Below are positions 1 through 8,676 of a DNA stretch of 50,201 bases, piece by piece. Position numbers and translations under genes: made by a program. How positions within the stretch are numbered: the first letter of the stretch is position 1; every line of letters begins with the position of its first letter. A model generated the notes under the pieces. The model saw nothing but the letters and a program-made list of their open reading frames with translations, did not search any database and had not been told where the DNA came from. The stretch covers positions 1 through 50,201 of the forward strand of contig NZ_VUNG01000028.1 of assembly GCF_009695775.1 (NCBI RefSeq), written 5' to 3'. Source of the DNA: Hallella mizrahii (GTDB lineage Bacteria; Bacteroidota; Bacteroidia; Bacteroidales; Bacteroidaceae).

Positions 1-130
1 ACGCATATTTCGCAGATCTCGCAGATTTCTATTCAGATGCTATTATGTAGTGCATGAATGCACTTGAGTGGGATCTGTTTAATCCGTGAGAAAAAATCAG
101 CGGGAATATTCGGCGCACTGGATATTTTCC
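1..130. repeat. Degenerate intergenic repeat pair (CGCAGAT / ATCTG type)
   Basis: Two imprecise copies of CGCAGAT-type sequence at about 15-31 face, in inverted orientation, an ATCTGTTTAATCCGTGAG-like stretch at about 73-110. Similar 'cgcagatt...' and 'aatctgtgag' strings are, from memory, common between genes in Bacteroidota genomes. No reading frame of note lies here, and the gene upstream is outside the window. Confidence 0.3.
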
Positions 131-193
131 GTGGGTCGATATGTTCATAATGGGTTAGAGAGGTCTATCACTCAGATTATAGAACCTATAATA

Positions 194-234
194 TAAAATA
201 AGGAGAGCAGGTTCATTCTGCTCTCCTTATTTTA
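194..234. terminator. Bidirectional terminator hairpin after hisB
   Basis: A perfect 17-bp inverted repeat (194-210 and 218-234, arms AGGAGAGCAG / CTGCTCTCCT) with a 7-nt loop, flanked by A-rich and T-rich ends on both sides. It lies 17 bp beyond the hisB stop on the minus strand and would also serve any plus-strand gene coming from the left. Confidence 0.85.
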
Positions 235-251
235 TTTATATATAATCGTAA

Positions 252-1328
252 TTATAATGTCCCTTTCGTAGATGGTAGCACTAAATGGTGGATATCTCTT
301 CTTACTGCCATTTTCAAGCTACGCGCCAGAGCTTTGAAGATGCCTTCTATCTTGTGGTGCTCGTTCTCGCCCTCCGCTTTAATGTTTAGGTTGATACGTG
401 CAGCATCACTGAAACTCTTAAAGAAGTGCATGAACATTTCCGTTGGCATCTCCCCGATCTTTTCCCTGTGGAACTCAGCATCCCAGACGAGCCATGGTCG
501 TCCGCCAAAGTCGATAGCTACCTGACACAGACAATCGTCCATAGGCAAACAGAATCCATAACGTTCAATGCCACGCTTGTCGCCTAATGCTTTGAGTATG
601 CACTCGCCCAGTGCTATGCCAGTGTCCTCAATGGTATGGTGCTCATCGACCCAAAGATCACCTTTTGTGTGTACGGTGAGGTCGATCATACCATGTTTGC
701 CAATTTGCTCCAGCATATGGTCAAAGAATCCAAGCCCTGTGTCAATGTCTGTCTTGCCCGACCCGTCGAGGTTGACACGTACGAGGATGTCAGTCTCCTT
801 GGTGGTACGTCTCACCTCTGCCGTGCGTTCTCCGGCAATCAGCAGTTCGGCTGCTTTTTCCCAGGTCATGCCGTCGCGTCCGAGGATGATGGCCTTGCAT
901 CCCAGATTCTTGGCCAACTGCTCATCACTCTCTCTATCACCGATGACATAGCTTCCGGCAATGTCGTAAGCTGGATTGTCGATGTATTCCTTCAGCATGG
1001 CGGTACCGGGCTTGCGCTCCGGAGAGTTGTCTTCTGGAAAATGACGGTCGATGAGTTGGTCGTCAAAGACAATTCCCTCGCTTTCCAAAGCTTGAAGCAT
1101 CAGCCGGTGCACGGGCCAAAATGTCTCTTCGGGAAACGACGGCGTGCCAAGTCCGTCTTGATTGGTGACCATCACAAAGCGGAATCCCATGCGTTTGCGG
1201 ATATATCCCAGGTTGCTGAAAACGCCGGGCACAAAGCGTAGTTTCTCAAAAGAGTCGATCTGCTCATCATCGGGCTCTTCGATAAGTGTTCCGTCTCGGT
1301 CGATAAAAAGAATGCGTTGTTTTTCCAT
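252..1328 (-). CDS. hisB: Bifunctional histidinol-phosphatase / imidazoleglycerol-phosphate dehydratase
   Basis: Catalyses two steps of histidine synthesis: dehydration of imidazoleglycerol phosphate and dephosphorylation of histidinol phosphate. Residues 1-160 are a HAD phosphatase with DRDGTL at 10-15 (nucleophile D10, D12) and VIGDRESD near 128-135. Residues 165-358 are the dehydratase with [15 protein letters not shown] and NEHHKIEG metal-binding motifs. At 358 residues it matches the E. coli-type fused enzyme. The zinc-loop cysteines known from E. coli HisB are absent here (about residues 94-104), with only the histidine kept. It is the last gene of a minus-strand group and lies 25 bp after a membrane protein gene. 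No other his gene is in the window. Confidence 0.95.
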   Translation of the reverse strand: MEKQRILFIDRDGTLIEEPDDEQIDSFEKLRFVPGVFSNLGYIRKRMGFRFVMVTNQDGLGTPSFPEETFWPVHRLMLQALESEGIVFDDQLIDRHFPEDNSPERKPGTAMLKEYIDNPAYDIAGSYVIGDRESDEQLAKNLGCKAIILGRDGMTWEKAAELLIAGERTAEVRRTTKETDILVRVNLDGSGKTDIDTGLGFFDHMLEQIGKHGMIDLTVHTKGDLWVDEHHTIEDTGIALGECILKALGDKRGIERYGFCLPMDDCLCQVAIDFGGRPWLVWDAEFHREKIGEMPTEMFMHFFKSFSDAARINLNIKAEGENEHHKIEGIFKALARSLKMAVRRDIHHLVLPSTKGTL

Positions 1329-1353
1329 CTCTCCTTTTTAATAAATATGATTT

Positions 1354-2361
1354 TTATTGTATATCTTCTATGTCAAGTCTGCTGTCAGATGCCTTTCTTT
1401 CTTTTAAGTGCTTGTCCAAGGCCATAGAGCCGCTGTTGTTTGCACTATTGCTTGTGGTAACAGTGACAATATCCTTTTTGGCTTTTTCCTTAGCTTCGAT
1501 ACTACCATACACATAGTAATAAACAAAGTTCATCCAGCAATAAATATAGTACCAAATGAAGTAGCACAGGATAGTGACGAAGAACTGCAGTACCATGAAA
1601 GATGCACTTAGACCATTGCTGTCGCCCATTGCCATCCCAATGTCGTTGGATTTTTTAGCAGTCTCAAGGATGATTTCCGGAATACCGGTAATGATGATGA
1701 GAATACTGATGATGATACCGCCAAGCAGGGTTGTCAGAAAGAGGAAGCCCCAGCGGTGCAGTCCTGTTATATAAGGCTTGCCGACAATGCTCATCACTTT
1801 TTGTTGTGGCTCTACGAGATATTTCATGGCAGAATAGCCAATGGGCAGGATAAAGATAAGGGCTAAGACAAGTATGAAGCCTGCCACTAAAGGTGAGACT
1901 ATGGTAGGATGGCCCAAAGAAGTTTTGTCGCCAAACATAGGCAGCATATAACCCACAGAAACGCATATGCCCAAGATGACATATAGCCCAATCATTGCCA
2001 ATAACAAGTACAGCATGCGCCGGATATTGTCTTTCACCTTGCGACCGGTCAGCAGACTGATCACAGAAGCACCCCACCATGACGCAACAGCTATGTAAGC
2101 GACGAGTAAGATGGCACTGAGAATCATAAGAGGTGTACTTACAGTGGTTATTTCTGTCGTGGTTGGTTGCTGGGACTCAAAGAGGGAAGGCAGTAAGATA
2201 CTGATCCCCGAAACGATACTCAGCACCAAGGTTGGCAGCCAAGTACGGCGAAGAATAGTCAGAGGATTACTGATCATCATGTCTGTTGCTGACTTGATGC
2301 AGGCTCTGACACTTCTTAATTTATAAAGTTCATTTTCAATATGTTTTGTATTCATGTTCAT
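1354..2361 (-). CDS. Uncharacterised six-helix membrane protein
   Basis: I do not recognise this family. The 335-residue protein has about six hydrophobic segments (around residues 44-62, 77-100, 117-137, 152-175, 203-228 and 255-280) between a polar N-terminus and a charged, Ser/Lys-rich C-terminal tail of about 50 residues. No signal peptide or catalytic motif is visible. It resembles Bacteroidota inner-membrane proteins of unknown function often annotated only as hypothetical. It lies 22 bp after the TrmH-type gene and 25 bp before hisB, so the three are probably co-transcribed. Two in-frame starts (2361 and 2355) are possible. Confidence 0.7.
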   Translation of the reverse strand: MNMNTKHIENELYKLRSVRACIKSATDMMISNPLTILRRTWLPTLVLSIVSGISILLPSLFESQQPTTTEITTVSTPLMILSAILLVAYIAVASWWGASVISLLTGRKVKDNIRRMLYLLLAMIGLYVILGICVSVGYMLPMFGDKTSLGHPTIVSPLVAGFILVLALIFILPIGYSAMKYLVEPQQKVMSIVGKPYITGLHRWGFLFLTTLLGGIIISILIIITGIPEIILETAKKSNDIGMAMGDSNGLSASFMVLQFFVTILCYFIWYYIYCWMNFVYYYVYGSIEAKEKAKKDIVTVTTSNSANNSGSMALDKHLKERKASDSRLDIEDIQ

Positions 2362-2383
2362 GTTTCCAGTCTGTTTATTCGGT

Positions 2384-3145
2384 TTATTCTATTCTTCTTC
2401 TAAACTCCGCGCACACGATGGCGGTGGCAATAGCAACGTTTAAGCTCTCTGCCGTGTCTCTGCCTTTGGGATAGTTGGGGATCAACAGTCTGTGGTTGAC
2501 GCGTTGTCTGATTTCGTCCGTTAGTCCTTTACCTTCGTTGCCCATGACGATAAGCCCCTGGTTACTCAACTCTTGCTGATACAGATTATTCCCGTCAAGT
2601 AGAGTACCATAGACTGGACAGCTTTTAGGGAGATGGTCGATGAGTGCCGCCAGATCGGTATAGTGTATGTCCACTCTGGCCAGACTGCCCATCGTGGCTT
2701 GGACCACCTTGGGATTGTAAACGTCAGCGGTCTCATGTGAACAGTAGATTTGTGTGATGCCAAACCAGTCGGCCACTCGGATGATTGTCCCTACGTTGCC
2801 GGGATCCTGCACACCGTCGAGGGCAAGACAGAGCTGTTGACTTGGCAACTCCATATTGGTGGCTTCTGTGTGGGGTAGGGGAAAAACGGCGAGCACCTGC
2901 TGTGGGTGCTGCAAGAATGAGAGCTTTTTCAACTCTTCCTCGCTGACCGTTTCGTCGGTTTCCGCACCGGTCGTTCCCCCAAGAGGAGAGTGCCAGTCTG
3001 CCGTGTGGAAAAGCATCTTGGGCTGAAAACGTGCCATCAGCTCACCGACGACCTTGGGGCCTTCAGCGACAAAGAGCTGTTCGCGTATGCGTGCTTTTTT
3101 CTGTTCAAGTGTATGAACAAATTTTATTCTTGCCTTGCTTATCAT
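2384..3145 (-). CDS. TrmH-family (SpoU) RNA 2'-O-methyltransferase
   Basis: A SPOUT-class methylase that uses S-adenosylmethionine to methylate ribose 2'-OH in rRNA or tRNA; the target base cannot be read from sequence. The N-terminal part (about 1-100) is the substrate-binding domain. The catalytic domain shows all three SpoU motifs: DGVQDPGNVGTIIR (about 110-123, with the catalytic Arg), MGNEGKGL (201-208) and the ESLNVAIATAI knot (233-243). At 253 residues it is of usual length for RlmB-like bacterial enzymes. A TAACTTTG promoter box ends only 4 nt before the ATG, so the mRNA may have almost no leader. It is first in the group leading to hisB. Confidence 0.9.
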   Translation of the reverse strand: MISKARIKFVHTLEQKKARIREQLFVAEGPKVVGELMARFQPKMLFHTADWHSPLGGTTGAETDETVSEEELKKLSFLQHPQQVLAVFPLPHTEATNMELPSQQLCLALDGVQDPGNVGTIIRVADWFGITQIYCSHETADVYNPKVVQATMGSLARVDIHYTDLAALIDHLPKSCPVYGTLLDGNNLYQQELSNQGLIVMGNEGKGLTDEIRQRVNHRLLIPNYPKGRDTAESLNVAIATAIVCAEFRRRIE

Positions 3146-3149
3146 ATTG

Positions 3150-3157
3150 CAAAGTTA
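3150..3157 (-). promoter_or_regulatory. Promoter -7 box for the trmH-like gene
   Basis: On the minus strand the sequence reads TAACTTTG, a match to the Bacteroidota TAnnTTTG box. It ends 4 nt before the start codon, which would place transcription initiation at or next to the ATG. No clear upstream TTTG element is seen. Confidence 0.5.
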
Positions 3158-3222
3158 GCGATTAATGTTGTAACTGATAAAAATAATGTGTTATTTTTAT
3201 GTAATCTGTCAACAAAATACAT

Positions 3223-3230
3223 TACCTTTG
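3223..3230 (+). promoter_or_regulatory. Promoter -7 box for the TamL-like gene
   Basis: TACCTTTG matches the Bacteroidota TAnnTTTG box. Initiation about 7 nt downstream would leave a leader of roughly 10 nt before the TTG start at 3248. It is divergent from the trmH-like promoter. Confidence 0.55.
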
Positions 3231-3247
3231 TACAAAAAATATAGCAG

Positions 3248-5488
3248 TTGAAATCAAAAGTTACATATTTCTATGTATTCCTTGTCCTGGTGATAAGTTT
3301 TCTGTCGGCATGTAGCACTTCCAAGTACGTGCCCCAGGGAAGTTATCTGCTCACCTCTGTGGAGATTAGATCCGACGTACGATCGTTCGATGCCTCACAG
3401 CTCTTTCCTTATATTCGTCAGAAAGCCAACTCTAAATGGTTTTCACTTTTCAAGATACCAATGGGTACCTATACGCTTGCTGGCAAGGACAGTACAAAAT
3501 GGATCAACCGTACCCTCAAGCATATTGGAGAGCAACCTGTGGTCTTTGACACGCTCACGGCACGGTTGACAATGGACGATTTACGCCAGGCCATGATCAA
3601 CCAGGGCTATCTCCATGCCAATGTCACGCTTGACACTGTTGTCAGAGGTCATTCGCTTAAGGCTGTTTACGTGCTTCACCCTCGGGCACAATACCGTTTC
3701 GGACATATCAGTTATGATATTCAAGATCCTGCCATCCGACAAATGTTGGGTGGTGACGATAACGTGTCCCAGTGGAGACAAAAGCAAACTTCTTCGTTCC
3801 TGCGTGAGGGTGCACCTTTCTCGATCAAGGCATTAGAGTCAGAGCGCGACCGGCTGACTTCGTTGCTTCAGGATTCTGGCTATTACAAGTTTCATAAGGA
3901 CTTTATCTCTTTTACGGCAGATTCCTCGTCCGACAGCCGCTCGGTGGGTATCGTGCTTCATCTTAAGAGATACCAGGCCAACAGTGATGTCCGTCCTACA
4001 GATCATCCCCGTTATGTCATCCGCTCTGTTCAGTATTTCGATGGTGACTCGGACAGGGCACGACTGCGGAAGAATGTATTGGAAAACAATACGGCGATCA
4101 CCGTGGGTCGGCCTTTTTGCAACACTGATCTACAAAAGACCTATTCTAATTTCAGCCGGCTTCAGGCGGTGAAATACACCAATATTCTGTTTAACGAGGT
4201 CCCGGACTCCAATCTCTTGGACTGCCATATCCAGTTGAGCATGAACAAAAGGTCAACAATTGCATTTCAACCCGAAGGTACCAACACGGCGGGTGACTTA
4301 GGCGCCGCTGCGTCTCTCATCTATGAGAATAAAAACTTGCTACATGGATCAGAATTGCTGAGTGTGCAGTTGCGTGGTGCTTTCGAAGCCATTACAGGGT
4401 TGGAGGGCTACAACGATGAAGACTATATAGAATATGGTGTACAGGGAAAACTACAGTTTCCCGAGTTCTTGGCACCTTTTCTCTCCCGAAGCTTCCGGCG
4501 TCAGAGTAATGCCACTTCGGAGTTGTCTTTAGCTTGGGATATGCAAAACCGTCCAGAGTTCCATCGCCGTGTCTTGTCTGCTGGATGGCGCTACCGTTGG
4601 GTTGACCCAGGGCACAATACCCATTACCGCTTTGACCTTTTGGATCTGAACTATGTCTACATGCCATGGATCAGTGCCACTTTCAAGAAAGACTACCTTG
4701 ACGATGTCTCCAATCGGAATGCTATCCTACGCTATAATTATGAGAATCTCTTCATCCTTAGGATGGGAGCAGGATTCAGTTATAATAATGGTGTCAATGC
4801 GTTGAAAATGAATTTCGAGTCGGGTGGAGGACTGCTGAGAGTGCTCTCGCCATTGATTGGACTGAAAAAAAACGATAATGGACAGTATACGCTTTTCAAT
4901 CATATACCTTATGCCCAGTATCTGAAATTTGATTTTGATTATACACGTATCCAACAGTTCGATACTCACAATATGCTGGTACTCCATGCTGCCTTAGGCT
5001 TGGCCTATCCATATGCCAACAGTACCGTACTGCCCTTTGAAAAGCGCTATTTCTCCGGTGGCGCCAACAGCGTGAGGGGGTGGTCGGTGCGTGAGCTTGG
5101 TCCTGGTAGCTATCGCGGTAAGGACGGGCGCATAGACTTTATCAACCAGACGGGCGATATGAAGTTGGACCTGAGCGCCGAGTATCGCACTTTTCTCTTT
5201 TGGAAATTCAATGGTGCCGCCTTTATAGATGCCGGCAACATTTGGACGCTTCGCAACTATACAGACCAGCCTGGAGGACAATTCCGCTTCGATGAGTTCT
5301 ACAAACAGATAGCAGTCTCCTATGGTTTAGGCTTGCGTATTAATTTCGGCTATTTCATTCTACGCTTTGATGGAGGCATGAAAGCCATCAATCCCGCATG
5401 GACAACACAACAGGAGCATTGGGCGATCTTTCATCCTAAATTTTCGCGCGACTTCACTTTTCACTTTGCTGTGGGTATGCCTTTTTAA
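3248..5488 (+). CDS. TamL/BamA-like outer-membrane barrel lipoprotein
   Basis: Likely an Omp85-superfamily surface-membrane protein of the TamL type, thought to work with TamB in envelope assembly. The start is a TTG at 3248, chosen because it gives a complete lipoprotein signal: a hydrophobic stretch ending in the lipobox LSAC with Cys at residue 22. Residues about 30-350 hold POTRA-like repeats, and about 370-746 form a C-terminal barrel with the conserved Omp85 region around FSGGANSVRGWSVRELGPGSY and a terminal Phe, as expected for insertion by the BAM machinery. The 746-residue length fits Bacteroidota TamL proteins. No tamB neighbour is in view. It converges on the WalJ-like gene. Confidence 0.85.
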   Translation: MKSKVTYFYVFLVLVISFLSACSTSKYVPQGSYLLTSVEIRSDVRSFDASQLFPYIRQKANSKWFSLFKIPMGTYTLAGKDSTKWINRTLKHIGEQPVVFDTLTARLTMDDLRQAMINQGYLHANVTLDTVVRGHSLKAVYVLHPRAQYRFGHISYDIQDPAIRQMLGGDDNVSQWRQKQTSSFLREGAPFSIKALESERDRLTSLLQDSGYYKFHKDFISFTADSSSDSRSVGIVLHLKRYQANSDVRPTDHPRYVIRSVQYFDGDSDRARLRKNVLENNTAITVGRPFCNTDLQKTYSNFSRLQAVKYTNILFNEVPDSNLLDCHIQLSMNKRSTIAFQPEGTNTAGDLGAAASLIYENKNLLHGSELLSVQLRGAFEAITGLEGYNDEDYIEYGVQGKLQFPEFLAPFLSRSFRRQSNATSELSLAWDMQNRPEFHRRVLSAGWRYRWVDPGHNTHYRFDLLDLNYVYMPWISATFKKDYLDDVSNRNAILRYNYENLFILRMGAGFSYNNGVNALKMNFESGGGLLRVLSPLIGLKKNDNGQYTLFNHIPYAQYLKFDFDYTRIQQFDTHNMLVLHAALGLAYPYANSTVLPFEKRYFSGGANSVRGWSVRELGPGSYRGKDGRIDFINQTGDMKLDLSAEYRTFLFWKFNGAAFIDAGNIWTLRNYTDQPGGQFRFDEFYKQIAVSYGLGLRINFGYFILRFDGGMKAINPAWTTQQEHWAIFHPKFSRDFTFHFAVGMPF

Positions 5489-5490
5489 AG

Positions 5491-5516
5491 CACATCATCT
5501 TATACAATGTGGTGTG
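5491..5516. terminator. Weak hairpin between convergent genes
   Basis: CACATCAT pairs imperfectly, with two G-U pairs, with ATGTGGTGTG in the 32-bp gap between two convergent stop codons. There is no strong T-run, so its role as a terminator is uncertain. Confidence 0.3.
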
Positions 5517-5520
5517 TTAA

Positions 5521-6336
5521 TCATTTCAAGTCAAATACGCCAGTGGGTAGTTTTCTGTTGAGCGCATTGAGGGTGAAGTCTGCGCCGGGATCATTGCTGG
5601 CAACAATGCCGCTGGCTCTAAGCACTTGCTTGACCGTTTTCTCGGCTACTTCTGGTTGATTGTTAGTGTCGCTCAAGTGGCAAAGCCATACGCCTCTGAG
5701 CGCAGGTGTGGCATAGTGAGCCAGTACTTGACCACAGTCGAAATTGCTTGTATGCCCCAGAGAACTTTGTATTCTTCTTTTCAGTTCTACGGGATAGGGA
5801 CCGGCTTCGAGCATGGCCTTTTCGTAGTCAGCTTCTATGACGAGATAATTGGCGCGTCCGACATACTCCAGCATTTCGTCTGTGAAATGCCCGATATCTG
5901 TCATCAACACGAACGTGACGCCTTCTGCCTTAATGCAATAGCCGACATTATCCTTACTGTCGTGTGGTACCCCGAAGGCAGTAATGGTAAAATCGCCCAC
6001 ATGAAACGGCTGTCCTTTCTCTACAACAAAAGACATGTCTTGGGGTACCTTGGTTCTCACACACCAGTTCTCCTCTATGCCTTCGTGCACTTTGCGCGTG
6101 GTATATACAGGAATATGATAATCTTTGCTCACACTACCCACGGATTTCACATGATCAGCATGATCGTGTGTGACCAGTATAGACCTAATATTGGAAATGT
6201 TTAGGCCGTAGTTTTTCAAGTGTTTTTTCAAAATACGGACACCGATGCCAGCGTCAATGAGCAACCCTTCTTTTTCGTTGTATATCAGGCTGCAGTTGCC
6301 GCTACTGCCGCTGCCGAATGAGATAAAATGCAGCAT
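5521..6336 (-). CDS. Metallo-beta-lactamase-fold hydrolase, WalJ/YycJ-like
   Basis: A 271-residue metallo-hydrolase with the N-terminal SFGSGSSGNC signature (residues 6-15) typical of the WalJ/YycJ group and the metal-binding THDHADH motif at 56-62, followed by further ligand regions (MTDIGHF; GHTSN; CHLSDTNN). It has no signal peptide, so it should be cytoplasmic. Relatives in Firmicutes act in cell-wall or DNA-linked processes, but the substrate is not known from sequence. A minus-strand TATCTTTG box (6354-6361) lies 17 bp upstream of the ATG. It is transcribed alone. Confidence 0.88.
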   Translation of the reverse strand: MLHFISFGSGSSGNCSLIYNEKEGLLIDAGIGVRILKKHLKNYGLNISNIRSILVTHDHADHVKSVGSVSKDYHIPVYTTRKVHEGIEENWCVRTKVPQDMSFVVEKGQPFHVGDFTITAFGVPHDSKDNVGYCIKAEGVTFVLMTDIGHFTDEMLEYVGRANYLVIEADYEKAMLEAGPYPVELKRRIQSSLGHTSNFDCGQVLAHYATPALRGVWLCHLSDTNNQPEVAEKTVKQVLRASGIVASNDPGADFTLNALNRKLPTGVFDLK

Positions 6337-6353
6337 TGCGTTATAATTTTCTA

Positions 6354-6361
6354 CAAAGATA
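6354..6361 (-). promoter_or_regulatory. Promoter -7 box for the WalJ-like gene
   Basis: On the minus strand this reads TATCTTTG (TAnnTTTG consensus) 17 bp before the start codon at 6336. No consensus upstream element was found. Confidence 0.5.
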
Positions 6362-6520
6362 AATATTTCTCTTCAATAATCACTCTTTTTGCAATACAAA
6401 AAAGCTTAATGGTGTAAAAAGTCTGTTTTTGGGTCATTATTTGAACAAAGAAAAAGGAAAGAGAATATGGAATCGAAAAAACAAAAAAATAGTTAATAGT
6501 CAAGATTAGCCAACTAAATA

Positions 6521-6552
6521 TTTGCGAATCAAAAAAAAGATTGCTAACTTTG
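6521..6552 (+). promoter_or_regulatory. Promoter of the rpmB-rpmG operon
   Basis: TTTG at 6521-6524, a 20-bp spacer and TAACTTTG at 6545-6552 match the Bacteroidota sigma factor consensus. The predicted leader is about 45 nt. Confidence 0.75.
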
Positions 6553-6603
6553 CACTCTGTTTGGAATAAGTATCAAAAATCGAATCAAAAACAAAGAATA
6601 GCG

Positions 6604-6867
6604 ATGTCTAAGATTTGTCAGATTACAGGCAAGAAGGCACAGAGAGGTTGTAATGTGTCTCACTCAAAGCACCACACAAAGCGCAGCTTTGACGTTAATC
6701 TCTTCAGCAAGAAGTTCTTCTATGTAGAGGAGAACTGCTGGATTTCGCTCAAGATTAGTGCCGCTGGTCTTCGTCTTATCAATAAGGTTGGACTGGATGC
6801 AGCTCTGAAGCAGGCAGTCTCTAAGGGCTACTGCGATTGGAAGGACATTAAAGTATTAGGAGAATAA
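6604..6867 (+). CDS. rpmB: 50S ribosomal protein L28
   Basis: An 87-residue large-subunit protein. The ATG at 6604 was chosen over an upstream in-frame TTG because the product then begins [15 protein letters not shown], the usual L28 N-terminus; the upstream codons also overlap the promoter. The body carries [13 protein letters not shown] and the C-terminal [17 protein letters not shown] motif of L28. It is followed after 5 bp by rpmG and shares its promoter. Confidence 0.97.
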   Translation: MSKICQITGKKAQRGCNVSHSKHHTKRSFDVNLFSKKFFYVEENCWISLKISAAGLRLINKVGLDAALKQAVSKGYCDWKDIKVLGE

Positions 6868-6872
6868 TCATC

Positions 6873-7061
6873 ATGGCAAAGAAGTCGAAAGGAAATAGAG
6901 TTCAGGTGATTCTGGAATGCACAGAGATGAAAAACTCTGGTCTGCCAGGCACTAGCCGTTATGTAACGACAAAGAACCGCAAGAATACTCCCGAGCGTCT
7001 GGAGCTTATGAAGTACAATCCCATCTTGAAAAAGATGACACTTCACAAGGAGATCAAGTAA
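6873..7061 (+). CDS. rpmG: 50S ribosomal protein L33
   Basis: A 62-residue L33, starting [20 protein letters not shown] with the conserved [21 protein letters not shown] core. It contains a single cysteine rather than two CxxC pairs, so it is the zinc-free (C-minus) form. It lies 5 bp after rpmB and 51 bp before the DUF4295 gene. Confidence 0.97.
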   Translation: MAKKSKGNRVQVILECTEMKNSGLPGTSRYVTTKNRKNTPERLELMKYNPILKKMTLHKEIK

Positions 7062-7112
7062 TCTCACCAGAGTTCTCGTTTTACGTTAATAGTTAAAAGA
7101 TACATATAGACT

Positions 7113-7271
7113 ATGGCAAAGAAAGCGGTCGCTACCCTCCATGAAGGTTCTACGGATGGTCGCGCATATTCAAAGGTTATTAAGATGGTAAAGAGCCCTA
7201 AGACAGGTGCTTACATCTTCGATGAGCAGATGGTTCCCAATGAGGCCGTCAAGGATTTCTTTAAGAAGTAA
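7113..7271 (+). CDS. DUF4295 small basic protein, ribosome-associated candidate
   Basis: A 52-residue Lys-rich protein beginning MAKKAVATLHEG and ending VKDFFKK. Its sequence and its place directly after rpmB-rpmG match the DUF4295 family, which accompanies these genes across Bacteroidota. I recall that such a protein was modelled in the Flavobacterium johnsoniae ribosome under the name bL38; this cannot be checked here. A strong terminator follows 31 bp after the stop, so it is the last gene of the ribosomal-protein operon. Confidence 0.88.
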   Translation: MAKKAVATLHEGSTDGRAYSKVIKMVKSPKTGAYIFDEQMVPNEAVKDFFKK

Positions 7272-7302
7272 TCTCGGATTTTGATACTTTAAAGATAAAT
7301 GT

Positions 7303-7345
7303 ACAAGAGGTTGGACTGGTTTGGGTTCAACCTCTTGTTTTTTTT
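7303..7345 (+). terminator. Rho-independent terminator of the rpmB operon
   Basis: An 11-bp perfect stem (ACAAGAGGTTG at 7303-7313 with CAACCTCTTGT at 7328-7338), extendable by a G-U and an A-U pair, is followed by eight T residues. Confidence 0.92.
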
Positions 7346-7510
7346 GTTGGTGAGTCGATTTTAATATATTAGACCATTTTGCGAAAGAAATAGCTTATCA
7401 AGTAGCATTGTAGAAGATATGGATTTCTATTTTACTATTCTTGATATGTTATTTCAATGGTGGAGCTAAGCTTTCTCTGTGCGTCTCTTTTTTGTTTGCC
7501 TTTTGTTGGC

Positions 7511-8536
7511 TTAGATAGTGATCTCGCCGGCAATGCTTCTTGCCATCAAGTTGCGGATGGTATTTGGATCGTTGTATTGAGACTGTAGATACATGAGTTT
7601 GGTGACTGCTGCTTCTACGGTAGAGTCGTGGCCTGAGATGACGCCAATGTCTTTGAGCTGGTACCCGGTGTCATAGCGACTCATCTCCACGGTGCCGGCT
7701 ACACACTGGCTGATATTCACAATGACGATTCCCTTTTGGGTCGCTTCTTTGAGCAGGTGCATGAGCCATGGACTTTTCATTGCGTTGCCACTGCCAAAAC
7801 TGCGCATGACTATACCTTTAAGGCTTTGCAGTTGCAGCACTTGTCTGAGAATTCCCTCTTGGATGCCGGGGAAGAGACTGAAGACAACCACGTTGGTGTC
7901 CATTGCCAGATGGGCTTGCATCCGCTTACTGAAGTCGGGTTTTAATATATGGTGATCATGAAATGAAAAGTTTACTCCTGCCTCACACAGGTGAGGATAG
8001 TTAAAAGAGTCGAAAGCGTTGAAACCGTCTGCATTGATCTTTGTAGAACGGTTCCCTCGAAGCAGAACACCGCTAAAGTATATACATACCTCCGGCACGC
8101 GGGCGTGTCCGTACTCATCCTTCAACGCGGCAAGCTCTATACTTGTCACAAGATTTTCCTTACCGTCGGTTCTTAACTGGCCAATGGGCAGTTGGGATCC
8201 GGTAAGGATCACGGGCTTGGTCAGTCCTTCGAGCATAAAAGAGAGAGCAGAGGCTGTATATGCCATTGTGTCCGTACCGTGTAGTACTACGAAACCGTCG
8301 TAGTCGTCATAGTTTCGGTTGATGATCCTCACGAGTTGTGCCCATTGTGTGGGCGACATCTCGCTGGAGTCAATGGGAGGCGTGAACTGGTAGACGTCAA
8401 TGTCGGCTTTGATCAGTTGAAACTCCGGCATTGACTCAACGAGATGGTTGAAATCCAGTGGTTCCAATGCGCCTGTCTGAGGATTTTGCCCCATGCCGAT
8501 TGTGCCACCCGTATAGATAAGCATTACCTTGTTCAT
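7511..8536 (-). CDS. ansA: L-asparaginase, type I (cytoplasmic)
   Basis: Hydrolyses asparagine to aspartate and ammonia. The 341-residue protein begins MNKVMLIYTGGTIGMG, carrying the first active-site threonine motif (TGGTIG, residues 9-14), and has the second motif HGTDTMAYTASALSF near residue 86. There is no signal peptide, which indicates the cytoplasmic type I form. The start at 8536 is preferred to an in-frame start 24 nt upstream because it matches the family N-terminus. A good promoter lies just upstream on the minus strand and is divergent from uxaC. Confidence 0.93.
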   Translation of the reverse strand: MNKVMLIYTGGTIGMGQNPQTGALEPLDFNHLVESMPEFQLIKADIDVYQFTPPIDSSEMSPTQWAQLVRIINRNYDDYDGFVVLHGTDTMAYTASALSFMLEGLTKPVILTGSQLPIGQLRTDGKENLVTSIELAALKDEYGHARVPEVCIYFSGVLLRGNRSTKINADGFNAFDSFNYPHLCEAGVNFSFHDHHILKPDFSKRMQAHLAMDTNVVVFSLFPGIQEGILRQVLQLQSLKGIVMRSFGSGNAMKSPWLMHLLKEATQKGIVIVNISQCVAGTVEMSRYDTGYQLKDIGVISGHDSTVEAAVTKLMYLQSQYNDPNTIRNLMARSIAGEITI

Positions 8537-8557
8537 CGCTATTCTTAGTTTTTTCTG

Positions 8558-8589
8558 CAAAAGTAATTTAATTTAGTCTATATTCCAAA
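8558..8589 (-). promoter_or_regulatory. Promoter of ansA
   Basis: On the minus strand TTTG (8589-8586), a 20-bp spacer and TACTTTTG (8565-8558) match the Bacteroidota consensus. The -7 box overlaps the alternative upstream start codon, supporting the start at 8536. Confidence 0.7.
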
Positions 8590-8598
8590 TAAATACTG

Positions 8599-8606
8599 TA
8601 TATTTG
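8599..8606 (+). promoter_or_regulatory. Promoter -7 box of uxaC
   Basis: TATATTTG fits TAnnTTTG and gives a leader of about 60 nt before uxaC. No upstream TTTG is found at the usual spacing. Confidence 0.5.
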
Positions 8607-8676
8607 CATTTATGACTTTAGGTAATCGTTCTACCACTTACAATTATTAGTCAATCCGTTAAAAATAGAATCAAAT

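Noticed and set aside
636..1241. 201-codon plus-strand frame over hisB
   Set aside because: Antisense to the conserved HisB domains.
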